Shown here piece after piece: positions 31,801-39,690 of a stretch of DNA of 60,000 nt (position 1 is the first letter of the stretch; each line of letters opens with the position of its first letter). Origin of the DNA: Symsagittifera roscoffensis. Lineage: Eukaryota; Xenacoelomorpha; Acoela; Convolutidae. Both the position numbers and the translations under genes were made by a program. Under the pieces are notes generated by a model. That model was given only the letters and a program-made list of their open reading frames with translations, had not been told where the DNA came from and made no database searches. The DNA is taken from the NCBI RefSeq assembly GCF_963678635.1, contig NC_087063.1:50791220-50851219 (forward strand). Reading direction: 5' to 3'.

Positions 31801-34024
31801 AGGTCATCATTAAGATTTCTGTCATCTTTGTGTTTTTATAGTCATGTGTGTTTAGTGAGTATGCTTTTCGAACTAGTGTTTCGATTCGTACTGCTATTTG
31901 CTTGATGGTTTCGTTTGGTAATCTGCGAATTTCATTACATAAAACTCTTTGTTGTTGTTTGTTTCTTTCGGAGTCAAACATTTTTGAAAATTCTTGTGTA
32001 AATCTTTTCCAGTTTGATTTTATTTCTAGAGGTAGTACTGAAAACCATTTTTGGGCTGCGCCATCTAAGGTTGTTTGTATCAACGCTGTGCGTCGATGTA
32101 TCCAGTTTTGATGTAGTGGCGTATTAATTGGTTCAGGTCCAATGTTTAAAATTAGGTTTGCTGTTACTGCATTTAAATAATCTTCTACAGAGTATTCAGG
32201 GTCTGTTCCTGTGAAAACCATTAAAGGTTTATTTGATGTTATTGATGATCCACCCATAAGGTATGGATTCATTGTCATTTGTAATGATTCTGCTGCATTT
32301 GGCATTTGAGAAAAATTTGAAAGTTGGTTTCTTGTTATTTCATGTTGTTGAAGATAATATGGGAGTGGTATTTCATTTTGCATTTGTGATGGTTGATACG
32401 AGTGTGCAGTCATTGGATTTTGTTGTTGAATTGGTTGAAAAGATTGTGTATTAATTGGATTTTGTTGTTGAATTGATTGTTGATGTTGTGCATCTATTGG
32501 TTGTGGAGAAAAATTCCTATGATTTATACGTGTTTTCTGTATTCCTTGTCTACGATATTCTTGAGTATTTTGTGCAAATATATCTGGTTGTAAGAAATCA
32601 TCATCTGAGGATAAATAATCCATTTGATAAGATGTTTGTTTTTTATTTTTATTTTGTTGAAAAAATGGGTAATTTTCACTGCGATCCTGTGGAGGATTTG
32701 GCTGAAAATTATTGGAATTATATTGGGCCGTTGGGTTATCCCAGTTTCGAGGTTTTGTATATTGATTAAAATTCCTTTGTGGTTGATAATTTGTTTTTGA
32801 CGGATGTGTATAATTATAATTATGGTCTGCAAAGTTGTTTCTAGTGAATGTTTTGCATGTTTTTGATGGTATTGTCATGGGTCTGTATGTTTGGTAATCC
32901 ATATGTGAATATTTAGGGGCAACCGAAGGTTTAACGGTTGATTGTAAGGTTACCTGTGTTTGTGAAGGATTTGTATTTCTTGGTGTTGTTAAATTTGGGC
33001 GTATTGGTGAAATACTTTGTTGTGTAGTTGTTGTGTGTACAATTTCTTCATTTATGAAGTGTGATGGTGTCTGGATATCTTGTTGAGTAAGATTCCTAGT
33101 TCCATTGAGGTTTTCATTGTGTATGACTGTAGAGTTTAAACTATTATTTTGTGTATCGGGTAAAAATGTATTATAGTTTAATGGTGTTGCATCAATTGTT
33201 AATGGTATTACTCTTACATAGTCTCTTATGTAAGATATCGTACTTATTGCTTGACTTGAGATTGATTGTGGAAAGCTTATAAATGCGGGATGAGACCATT
33301 CGGGGTCCCAAACATAATCTGATTGTTCTGTGATAGCGGTATCATCGTTCGAATTTTGGGGTCTAAAATTTTTTCTTGCTTGTGCAATTAAATCAATATT
33401 GTGTGTGAAATAATCTATTATGAACCATGCTAAAATTTTTTGTAAATCGTGTTTGGTATGTTGTGAAACGTCGTCTTTCGTGAAATTTTCTTTAATGATG
33501 TTTAAATAACTAGAGAGTAGTGTGATTTCATGTCGTACTCTTAAATGTTTAGATGTTTCTGTCGGTGAGACATTTGTTAATGGGAGTTCATTTTCTAATA
33601 TGGAAATATAACTATATATTATTGCGAAAACTTCATTGGTGAAGATGGAGTTTGCTCTTTGTGAGTTATGGTATTGGATGCTTTTTATATATTCTGAAAA
33701 AACTTTTGAAAATTCTAAATCGAGATCGTCTGTTTGAATAGTATATGTTCTATTATTATGGTTTGGGGAAGTGAATTCTATAGAGTAGATTCCATACTGT
33801 TGTGTTATGTTGCATATATCTTTTAGATAGTGATCTATGATTTGCCTTTTGATTTTTACATCGGGGAACTCTGTTTTACATGGACTGATTCCGGGTTCAA
33901 ATAAATTTACGAGTAAATTTTGACAAAATATGTGTTGTCCTCTATCAGTATCTGCGTCTACTATAAAGGGAAAGATTTCATCATCATCTGGAGTTTCTTC
34001 ACCTGGAGTGTGCGTTGAGCTCAT
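25802..34024 (-). CDS. gag-pol: Gag-Pol polyprotein, single 2740-aa frame
   Basis: It encodes the particle proteins and replication enzymes. The ATG at 34024 has A at -3 (AAAATGA). Seen in order: a long N-terminal region rich in N/Q/P/S (1-~590); a retrotransposon Gag capsid-like domain (~597-775, DGAAQKWFSVLPLEIKSNW); a CCHC knuckle at ~841-856 (CNYCRRYGHSISEC); an Arg/Ser/Asn-rich tract (~890-1090) with repeated NNRS/YNRN words; an aspartic protease with DSGA at ~1229; RT with DMNSAYNQ and YLDD (1737-1740); RNase H with CDAS (D1886); an integrase HHCC zinc domain near 2250; catalytic D2321, D2381 and E2417 with 35 residues between the last two; a GPY/F module (~2591, RKGPYQIIAKP); and a basic tail. 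No stop or frameshift separates gag from pol, which is unusual. The first 26 nt overlap the 155-aa ORF. All visible catalytic residues are present, so it looks functional. Confidence 0.95.
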   Translation of the reverse strand: MSSTHTPGEETPDDDEIFPFIVDADTDRGQHIFCQNLLVNLFEPGISPCKTEFPDVKIKRQIIDHYLKDICNITQQYGIYSIEFTSPNHNNRTYTIQTDDLDLEFSKVFSEYIKSIQYHNSQRANSIFTNEVFAIIYSYISILENELPLTNVSPTETSKHLRVRHEITLLSSYLNIIKENFTKDDVSQHTKHDLQKILAWFIIDYFTHNIDLIAQARKNFRPQNSNDDTAITEQSDYVWDPEWSHPAFISFPQSISSQAISTISYIRDYVRVIPLTIDATPLNYNTFLPDTQNNSLNSTVIHNENLNGTRNLTQQDIQTPSHFINEEIVHTTTTQQSISPIRPNLTTPRNTNPSQTQVTLQSTVKPSVAPKYSHMDYQTYRPMTIPSKTCKTFTRNNFADHNYNYTHPSKTNYQPQRNFNQYTKPRNWDNPTAQYNSNNFQPNPPQDRSENYPFFQQNKNKKQTSYQMDYLSSDDDFLQPDIFAQNTQEYRRQGIQKTRINHRNFSPQPIDAQHQQSIQQQNPINTQSFQPIQQQNPMTAHSYQPSQMQNEIPLPYYLQQHEITRNQLSNFSQMPNAAESLQMTMNPYLMGGSSITSNKPLMVFTGTDPEYSVEDYLNAVTANLILNIGPEPINTPLHQNWIHRRTALIQTTLDGAAQKWFSVLPLEIKSNWKRFTQEFSKMFDSERNKQQQRVLCNEIRRLPNETIKQIAVRIETLVRKAYSLNTHDYKNTKMTEILMMTLTPQLRKIAIKKRASHPSSIREPDLDFRKLVDKLEQAEITMKLEETENLKLQYVNKIETTPTNINNIQESETDLVEKITEILNIYEKNPNFKGKPSFKKWCNYCRRYGHSISECRQKQQDSQNKPQKYKEPNKSFYQYMKKDQNLPNKTVHSNNSSGKPLPNNTNYTRNQSPYNSSYRGRSPERRNTYNSSQNHYNRPNSRNNYSRSNSNTQRFVSRSNSQSRNNYYPNNQSRNSSYNRNRNYSYNRNRSYSNNRNQNYPNNRSRNNSYNRSNYNRPNNNYQNRSRNNSQNRHPSYNNRYRNYSKSPHRNNNHYNTSNNRHRSSTPKHQRQINQVQSNPETTSDPPGIDDTVTDTLQLNQINCTSSDSESDTENTLAINMIKVENDYESVIYEQPFPSHIYENQSEFLQNHYTTPINSTPTTQEINAKNTTEQPNQNVKTKCLNTNHIYQNIQKEQPKEKIWTIPFLLESPRNKEFQPPDLEIDFLIDSGAESNIINIPTWNEIKSLHPKLTPLETSSKLATAQGSTLINYGKIQLFLLPTRTMEQSKILNKPFKQIFHITDIKYNIIGIPFISKYIPTINILNSKILIKDKYTKTKETSLTFFQRLNKQPPFFSKFYPIYNQQRKHLKPLSGNIYNFSIKQVHQYDKEQNKQKFYMSDFEFKPIHKFFKITISSIKYLKNSNSDIISLHVYNNTPYQVTLPLGLLGYCETNATISPIHEKAYRVNNILQLLDICQSTILNEELSINNIISNENRNTDYFTKTPYFKPTFNISNYTEHQQKFLTMFNFQHSQITQDEFEKLAKQLIKYSSVYATSKFDVGKISSSLHLPLKPDAVFKKQRASKVPIHLHDKVNRLLDILEQYNIISPVNKEEQPKGNTFINPVIILAKGESLKIVLDARYLNSLIDESKCNWPIEPIQVILTKINGKYFTTADMNSAYNQMPLDEQSRRLTQFVIGNQQYEFNRLFYGISIGPAAFSAFMSKIFRPLILKKNAITYLDDVFMQSQTKDEMFNVLEKYHQILQNENLKAAPDKSHFFLTRVKFLGHNIERKTITPLKSRIDAIQKLQPPTNKKKIQEFLGMLNFLSKYVYKMQLYLRPFYNILRQQNNFEWNTEHQARFEEIKKLLTEQISNTIPDPDQPFYAMCDASNFGIGAALLQSHNDTNKMNLISANSRLFTQAELRLSTLMRECTAIIYTLTEYEFLILGSKHPTVLFTDHKPIIFLFTQKSNPNHRVYRFQLILMKFPNLHIVWTAGKNLALPDTLSRNTPPELLTRKTTVEIPKNIKFYLAENETSPRLECKYAVKTDIEQSQINNLQHFPLYLDCQNNHYEVDLLGTSTFKPIPYSQWIINNTQQKRTKQHLPKKDHFPLIEKEDLTDKINLSGPQTNDSKYTINQVFDLHDPLDTIPLSKLEIENIFLPPTETITISTLKQYQNLDPVIRQLKSWHKYKTKPIKADSTILGNKTLLRYFRKFNNTTINERTDLLEYNLNESTVPCLPLSMILIAFNISHTQNIKGHSGSEKTYSNFIQNFYFPNAPIWIKVLCNDCIVCQLNKPYPNQKQIAQKQDFKGQSLYFNHRISFDTKGPISPSSEGNSYIMVIVDAFTHYVALNPVPHCNAYYAYTTLYEHWIAKFGLPEILVTDNGTEFINNEIITLCHLYNIKHKPRTSHAPWTNGLVEGMNRSLQEYLRCIINGNDTKYTEWSADVKLFPLAYNSQITTTLGMSPYEMVFNQKPRKPIMFTANSHKNVQGYCQPNKDSICYNLPLHTHDEDHFHHPQILKLASGTHTEWILNRDKKHNEIYQKITKKLLQRQNINEQINSRFTPASDLKIGTFVLIPNFNTQKGISKKLQPLRKGPYQIIAKPTDVTYKIIDSNKKEIVQHRNNLLPYYPKEYALRELTQLYSFTGLKIVQNEPHLKNTEQNDNPTENQNTKPTATKNNTQNHKESPKQRKNRKMTEQIIPQEEIDKSEHRKTTRLRNQPRKNYKTFIPQSKILKKVEFKK

Positions 34025-34466
34025 TTTTTCGTTCGATGACTGTTAATATGTAATTATTAATGTGTCGAATTGGTTGATTCCAATTGTATAGATGTACTGG
34101 TTTGTGTTTGTACTGCTTTTTTATTCTTCTTTTTCCTCTTTGTGATGAATTTGAAGTTGTTTCTGAGTCAGAAAAATATAATTGATCGTGAAGTGGGTAA
34201 TTTTTATCTATTGATTCTTTTAGTTTGTAAAGTTCGTCTAAACTGTTGGTTTCTGATTCTGAAAATGCGTTTCGATTTTTTGAAAATCTTTTTCGTGTTA
34301 TTTGTCTTTGTTTAGTTATTATTTTTCTCTTTAGTGTTTGTCGTTTTGTGCGAATGTATCCAACTGTTTGTGTATGAGGTGTGATTACAAGGTCGTATTT
34401 TTTGTTATCTATTTCACAATTGTGTAAAATGATTGTTTGTTTATTTCCTAGGTTTTTAAATGACAT
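33999..34466 (-). CDS. 155-aa basic ORF upstream of gag
   Basis: First sizeable ORF of the element RNA after the leader. Residues ~38-65 are strongly basic (RTKRQTLKRKIITKQRQITR), like a nuclear-localisation or RNA-binding segment. An acidic serine stretch (SESETNSLDELYK, SDSETTSNSS) and a second basic cluster (RGKRRIKKQYKHK) follow. It overlaps Gag-Pol by 26 nt in the +1 frame. Its ATG has a weak context (C at -3, T at +4), whereas the Gag ATG has A at -3, so leaky scanning or reinitiation could serve both. No homologue is recognised. A Rev-like or nucleocapsid-like role is possible but unproven. Confidence 0.65.
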   Translation of the reverse strand: MSFKNLGNKQTIILHNCEIDNKKYDLVITPHTQTVGYIRTKRQTLKRKIITKQRQITRKRFSKNRNAFSESETNSLDELYKLKESIDKNYPLHDQLYFSDSETTSNSSQRGKRRIKKQYKHKPVHLYNWNQPIRHINNYILTVIERKNELNAHSR

Positions 34467-34982
34467 AAGGTTTAGAATGACGGATGCAAAAAGTTGTTAA
34501 ATGATTTTTATTTTCCTAAACTGTTAGTTCTTACGATTTTTTGGTTAGCTTAACCTGGGTCTTTTTGTTCAGGGTTGGAGAGAAAAGTATATCGATTCCG
34601 AAGAATGATTTTTACTTTCTCGTGACTAGTATAAGCTAAGGTGTTAACTTACTTAATCTTACTTAGGGGTAGTGATTGTGTTCAAGGGTTGGAGAATAGT
34701 AAATCGATCCACAAGGTTCAGGTATAATTAGAACGCGAGTAGTTCGTTAGGTACTATTTTAAACTTACTAAGTCTAAGATTTATCCTGGGTCTGGTAAGA
34801 GGGGGGGTCAAGTGAAGGATGAATAACCGAAGTTCTTCACTGTTTATCCTAATTTGGATGATTAGTTTTGTTTAAAAATTTCTATTAGTCTTGGGTCTTT
34901 AGAAAGGGTTGGGTAGTGAATCGACGTTTGAGGTCGTTAGACACTAATTAAGTGGGTGGGGGAGAACAAAGTTGTTCTGTTT

Positions 34983-35067
34983 GATCCAAGGATAAGCCTT
35001 GATGATCAAATTTAAAATTTAATTAAGTAGAAAATGATTTAAGATCCAAGGATAAGCCTTGATGATC
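34983..35067. repeat. 25-bp direct repeat in the leader
   Basis: GATCCAAGGATAAGCCTTGA followed by TGATC occurs at 34983-35007 and 35043-35067, exactly 60 bp apart. AAGG and CCTT inside each copy are self-complementary, so each can form a small stem (AAGGATAAGCCTT). It may be a packaging or dimerisation element of the genomic RNA; this is inference. Confidence 0.7.
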
Positions 35068-35395
35068 TGGTTTTAAATTAAGTGACTTTAAGTTTTAATA
35101 AAGTTTTAAATTTGTGTAAAGGAAAGATTTAGTGTTTTATGATGTTAGTGAGTTGATGATTGCTGTTATGTTTTAGGTGATGAAGCTGGAACAACAGGAT
35201 GATTTATGATTACTAACCATTTATTGTCATGCTACTAATTTTTATTTTTATTTTCCAATAAATACTTTTCAAACATGTTTTGTATAATACTGCAGAATTT
35301 TAAGAAAACGATCTTAGATTTTTTTATCAATCGTTATTGTATAATATTAATTTTGTTTAGCGCCTGAAATGATTTTGAAGATTAACTTCAAGGTT

Positions 35396-35629
35396 TTATG
35401 TTTGCAAATGGAAATCTAAATTCATTGCAAGTAGTATTCGAAATATAAAAGTTTGTTCTGGCTTTTGCCGAACTATCATATAACTATACGGCAAGTTTCT
35501 ACTTTGTCGTATATCGTCTTTGGTTCGAGGTCTTCTTCCAATTCCGGGTAGTTCTATTATGGTTCGGAATATTGGCTCTGATCTATTGAGTCGGAGAGAC
35601 ATTTCAATTAAATTATTGTCGTATAACAT
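35396..35629 (-). CDS. Small leader ORF (77 aa), doubtful
   Basis: An ATG-started frame near the start of the element RNA, about 70 nt after the primer-binding site. The product is basic with no recognised domain (LPGIGRRPRTKDDIRQSR is its most charged stretch). It could be an upstream ORF that tunes scanning, the first exon of a spliced product, or chance. Confidence 0.3.
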   Translation of the reverse strand: MLYDNNLIEMSLRLNRSEPIFRTIIELPGIGRRPRTKDDIRQSRNLPYSYMIVRQKPEQTFIFRILLAMNLDFHLQT

Positions 35630-35697
35630 TTTGTAAATGTTTTTGTCTAATTTCTAATCTATTTTTGGTTAATTCTAATCTAATAAGGTCTTGTTCG

Positions 35698-35715
35698 AGA
35701 CTTATGGTCGCACCA
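35698..35715 (-). other. Candidate tRNA primer-binding site
   Basis: On the sense strand, 2 nt inside the 5' LTR, the sequence TGGTGCGACCATAAGTCT begins with the TGG expected to pair with a tRNA 3' CCA. The matching tRNA 3' end would read ...TATGGTCGCACCA. I cannot name the tRNA with confidence. Confidence 0.6.
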
Positions 35716-35717
35716 GA

Positions 35718-36125
35718 TGAGTTAGGACCGAAGTGTAACTCATAGAGTAATTTCGGATAGGGTACACCGTCTGCTCGTCACGCTATCTTATTTTCGGCCG
35801 GATAGATTCGTGCAACTTCTTAGTCTAATACCGATCCTAATCTTACTCTTATACTATCTAGTCTCAGGTTGTTTAACTAGTCTCTGCTAGGCTCAATAGA
35901 TCTAGGGTATACTGGTTTATTGCGGCTGCTGAAGTGCTCGGGAGAGTCCAACTAATTTCTAAGTTAAATTCAAATCTCTCTGGTGCTGAAATTACAAGTA
36001 ACTTCAGCACTTACAAATAAGTGGGTTGTTAGTTAGATGGATCATGATTGGTTAATATTAAATACTTTACATTGGTAAAACATTTAATTTATCCAATCAT
36101 AAAATATAGTTTAGATCAGGTTCCA
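35718..36125 (-). repeat. 5' LTR of the large element
   Basis: 408 bp, the same sequence as 17277-17684 by eye. In sense direction it precedes the primer-binding site. It would contain the promoter; CCAAT-like words (AACCAATC, ACCAATG) and TATA-like words occur in its first 90 bp. Confidence 0.95.
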
Positions 36126-36330
36126 ATCTTTAAGCCCCCGTAACTTAACAAAAACAGATCACAGGTAAAATATTTTTCAAATTTGAGCTCAAGACAACAA
36201 TACCTTTCGAATGCTATAAAAAAATTCCGTCAAAAATGGCTAGTTAAAAAGTCGAATTTTGTCTGAAGAAAAAAAAACCCACCCCGAGCACAAATATTCC
36301 GTTACTTTCGTATCGAAAGTCGGAACAATA
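36126..36330. mobile_element. Foldback element A, continuation after the LTR element
   Basis: It begins with the ATCT duplication and continues the foldback sequence (ATCACAGGTAAAATAT, GCTCAAGACAACAATA, TTACTTTCGTATCGAAAGTC), matching 50565-50775. The right arm of the foldback is missing, so this copy was truncated before or after the insertion. Confidence 0.8.
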
Positions 36331-37499
36331 ATCCAGCAAAAATACTACATTCTTTTGAAATTTCGTTCGCAACCTAAGCTCGCCGAACTTAGTGGTGTTT
36401 TTCGTTAAAATAATTATTTTATCACGCTTGCAGCAACCAAGGCCTGTCAATTTTTTCTCAATTCCTGTGAAAAAAAATTCCAATGACAAAAAACAAACCG
36501 CATATTTTGTTCATACCCAAGTCCAGTCATCTTGAAAATCTTGCCAAGATCGTGAAGATTCTAGAAGAAATATCAAAGATAGCAAAGAAAAGTTAAAATG
36601 ATAGGTACCTTTTTCCAAGGTACCTAAGATAGCGGCTTTTTCCAAGGTACCTAAGAATCCAAACTACATGATTTTTTGCGACCTATGCGTCCTAAGTAAA
36701 TTTAATTTTTCGTGCAATCTTGAAAATGTTTTCATGATTCTTCAAGATTTTTCAAAGATTCTTCAAGATCATTAAAGATATCAAAAAAAAGTGCGTTATC
36801 AAATTGGAATATAGACTTTTTTCTTATCAAATCGGAAGCGTTATCAAAGCGTTGTCAAATCGGAATCAAATAGCGTTATCAAATCGTTATCAAATTTTTA
36901 TCAAGTTTTATCAAATGGGAATCGTTATCAAATCTTTATCAAATCGAAAGCAATATCGAACTGTTATTAAGTCGGAATCAAAAATAAATTGTTATCAAAT
37001 CAGTTATCAAAATCGGTCTAGTCTTCTGTTTCTTTTCCTTGTGATCATGGTGTAACTAATCGAATAAATGAGAAAAAAAAATCTTTTGTCAAAATCTTTT
37101 GAAACAGATGGAAGACCTCAATAACGGGCATGAAGTATCACGTATCACTTTCACAAAAAACTGTCTTGTTTCCGTTAAATTCCTTCTTTGTTTATTTTGC
37201 AACAGACGTAGCTCAGAATAGCTACAACTCCTGTACACCTGCTACCAAAAGAGTTATGGAACCTAGTCTTCTTTTTCTTGTGACGATTTTGCTACTATTC
37301 CAATGACAATAGAGAAAAAAAATTGATACAGGTGGGTGTGAGTACACAGCGAAACTATCTCCCGCAAAGCAATGAAAGATAACCATTCAGCATCTCGTAA
37401 ATTTTCCAATTTAGCAGTCTTACCTTTGGTGCAAAACTTATCGCACACAGCTTTTTATGTTAATATCTTTGATAGTTTAAACTCTGATTGTATTAGCTG
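36331..37499. other. No gene seen; simple and short repeats
   Basis: AT-rich. A 20-bp word TTTTTCCAAGGTACCTAAGA is repeated at about 36610 and 36638. From 36790 to 37025 there is a degenerate array of TTATCAAATCGGAA-like words, listed separately. Confidence 0.5.
36790..37025. repeat. Degenerate TTATCAAATCGGAA repeat
   Basis: More than ten copies of TATCAAATC, often followed by GGAATCG or GTTA, with irregular spacing of 11-20 bp. The ORF across it is a by-product. Confidence 0.7.
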
Positions 37500-39690
37500 G
37501 TGAGCTCTGAACACTTATGGAGCAGCAGGAACTTCTGGCGCGAATGTTTTGCACTGGAGACTCTTTTGCACGGTATTTGGAGAAAAATCTAACTCTTTGA
37601 ATTTAACATTAGCTTTGACATATCGTAAGCTAGCTACTGCGGTTACAGACCCTCAGAGACTGCAGGCATAAACACGTTCTCGTCTCATTGTTTCGGACAA
37701 AAACCTAGGTGTCATCCCAGGTGGCACTGAAGAAGTTGCACGCAGAAAAAGTTCGAAGGGCATACTTCCTGTCAACTCCTTTGAGCTGCTCGGTGCAGCT
37801 GGTACGTCCCAACTGTGTGCTGGCCAACGGACGTCTTACGATACAGCTGCTTCGGCTCTCACGTCTGTGTTTAATGAGTCGTCTACTGAAGGAGAACTGC
37901 TGGTTGATGCTAGAAATGCATTTGATGAGCTCAACAGACAGCTTGCTTTGCTGAACATGTATGTTGAGTGCCTTTCTATAGCTACATTTCTCTTCGATCT
38001 TTACAAAAGCCTGCAAACTTGTTTATAGACGAAAAAAAGCCTTTGTCGCAGGAAGATACTAGTCAGTGCGGGTCTGATAGTATGCCAATGTATGATATAG
38101 ATATGTTGACTATCAATAAACGATTACGAGACCTTGTTAAGTAATTTTGGTAGGCCGAGGACCTTGCTGCAGGTGGAAAATTTGAACAACTGAATACATG
38201 GTGGGATGCATTGGAACAATTGGGAACCTAGTTTGAGTTTTTCCCAAATGCATCCAAGACTAAGCTTATTGATAAATGTGAACACTTGGACTTTGCAGAT
38301 GTGTTTTCTCTGGAAGTGGTATAACAATTTTATCAGAGGGATACAAGTATTTGAGACGCCCAATTAGCAGAAAAAAATTTCGTGGAACAACAAGTACTCA
38401 AAAAAGAATAAGGATGGATAAGTGAACTTGAGAGTTCAAATCACATTGCTGAAAGGCAACTGTGCTTTTGCAGTTTTTACGCATAATTTTTTCTGAAGTA
38501 GAAATACATGATGAGAGTGATCGACTCTTACCAAGATTAACTTAAATGCTATCTCATCAAACTCAAAAGCAAAATGAGATCGCGGTTTTTACGGAAGTCG
38601 ACTGGTAGAATATCACCTGGAGACATTGAAAGATCTGTGCTAGAGCATCCGGCAAGACTGGGTGGTTTGAACATCATCAATCCAGAAACAGTCGCCGCTC
38701 ACAAGTTCAAAGACTCCGAGAGAATCTGTATACCTCTTGTTGGGAATTTTTTTGTCAAACGATAATGTTTTAGACGGAGCTGCAAGTGGGCATCTACTGA
38801 AGTACAGAAGCAGGACGAACGGCGCGCCGAATAAATTAAAATGTTATGGTGTATTGGCTTGTCGGTACTCCATACTCAAGAGCAGTTGAACTGACTGACG
38901 AAAGAGGCGCGTTCAACTGGCTGACAACTTTGCCGTTAGAAGAACATAGGTTTTGCCTGAGAGAATCAGCGTTTCGTGATGCATTGTGCATGCGATATAA
39001 TTGGCCGTTGAAATATGTCATTTCTCATTGTGTTTGAGGAAAAAATCTTTTGATTGAGCGTTCTTTGTCTTGTGCTACTGGAGGTTTTCCAGCTATCTGG
39101 CATAATGAAGTAGGGGACATAACAGCAGAAAAGTTAACTGAAGTTTGCTCTAATGTAGTAGTTGAACAGCATTTAGAGCGATTAACTGGCGAGTTTTTGG
39201 CTGTGAGAACATCAATAAGTAGATAGGAAGGACGTCATGATATTTCAGCCAATGGAGTGTGGGCAGGCAGATTTGCGAAGGCGTTCTTCGATGCTCAATC
39301 CTTGCGTAAAATCTACTTCTGCCCTTCTACCAAGTGTGTACAGGAAGCACGAAAGGGAAAAAAGAGATGTTAAGAGCAACGTATCAGACAAGTTGGCCAT
39401 AGTTCATTCAAAACTCTTGATCTTTCATGCACGAGTGGCATGGACAAAATTGGTACCACGTTTTACAAAAGGTTTTCTTCGTTGATTAGTGAGAGAAAAG
39501 AAATCACTTCGTTTAGTCAAGTTCTTTGGTGGATTCGATGTCGTCTTGAATTTGCGCTTCTCTTATCTTCAACAATTTTTAATCGTGGATCCCGTTCATC
39601 ACTTGAATCACGGAAAGAACACTTGAAGCGCGCTCAATGGACATCAAATAACTCGAATAGATGTTTCTTTTACGATAAAAGTTAGCTGTT
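37500..39690 (+). pseudogene. Relic of a reverse-transcriptase element with endonuclease-like tail
   Basis: Conceptual reading with frame changes shows, in order: RT fingers/palm with DKNLGVIPGG (37.70 kb), TSQLCAGQRTSYD (37.80 kb) and ELLVDARNAFDELNRQLAL (37.90 kb), the last holding a conserved catalytic aspartate; a YADD-equivalent box at ~38145 that now holds a stop codon and AED; AAGGKFEQLNTWWDALEQLG; then a thumb-like ARLGGLNIINPE block (38.66 kb). After that come FNWLTTLPLEEHRFCLRES, and a CCHC-like knuckle (SHCV...ALSC-like) followed by HNEV, then DISANGVW, which looks like a PD-(D/E)xK endonuclease, then a final WIRCRLEFALLLSS block ending near 39690. At least one cysteine of the knuckle is a TGA and there are several frame changes. 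The domain order resembles non-LTR elements with restriction-like endonucleases. It is dead. Confidence 0.65.

Larger units (their letters stand above)
34467..35697 (-). other. Leader (5' untranslated region) of the element
   Basis: About 1.23 kb between the primer-binding site and the first long ORF. On the sense strand it contains splice-donor-like GTAAGT at 34768-34763 and 34652-34647 and GTAAGA at 34662-34657. A donor here could join to sites near the distal ORFs and make sub-genomic RNAs. A 25-bp direct repeat and a 77-codon ORF lie inside it. Confidence 0.45.
17277..36125 (-). mobile_element. 18.85-kb Ty3/gypsy-type LTR retroelement with envelope and extra ORFs
   Basis: Two 408-bp direct LTRs (17277-17684 and 35718-36125), identical by eye, begin TG and end CA. 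They are flanked by a 4-bp direct duplication ATCT (17273-17276 and 36126-36129). A related foldback element at 50565-50568 shows a single ATCT in the same context, which is the empty site. All long frames are on the minus strand: a 155-aa ORF, a 2740-aa Gag-Pol, two small membrane ORFs, a 378-codon ORF with no methionine, an envelope-like ORF and a 597-aa ORF. The pol order protease-RT-RNase H-integrase and the GPY/F module put it in Ty3/gypsy (Metaviridae). The coding strand is rich in A and C and poor in G. Its size is two to three times the usual 5-9 kb for this family. Identical LTRs and open frames indicate a recent insertion. Confidence 0.95.

Noticed and set aside
34023-34029. A slippery A-AAA-AAT heptamer at the 155-aa ORF/Gag overlap
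   Set aside because: A -1 slip there runs straight into a TGA; Gag is in the +1 frame, so the heptamer cannot serve it.
25867-34315. Many plus-strand ORFs of 60-114 aa across gag-pol
   Set aside because: All are shadows of the minus-strand 2740-aa frame in G/T-rich sequence.
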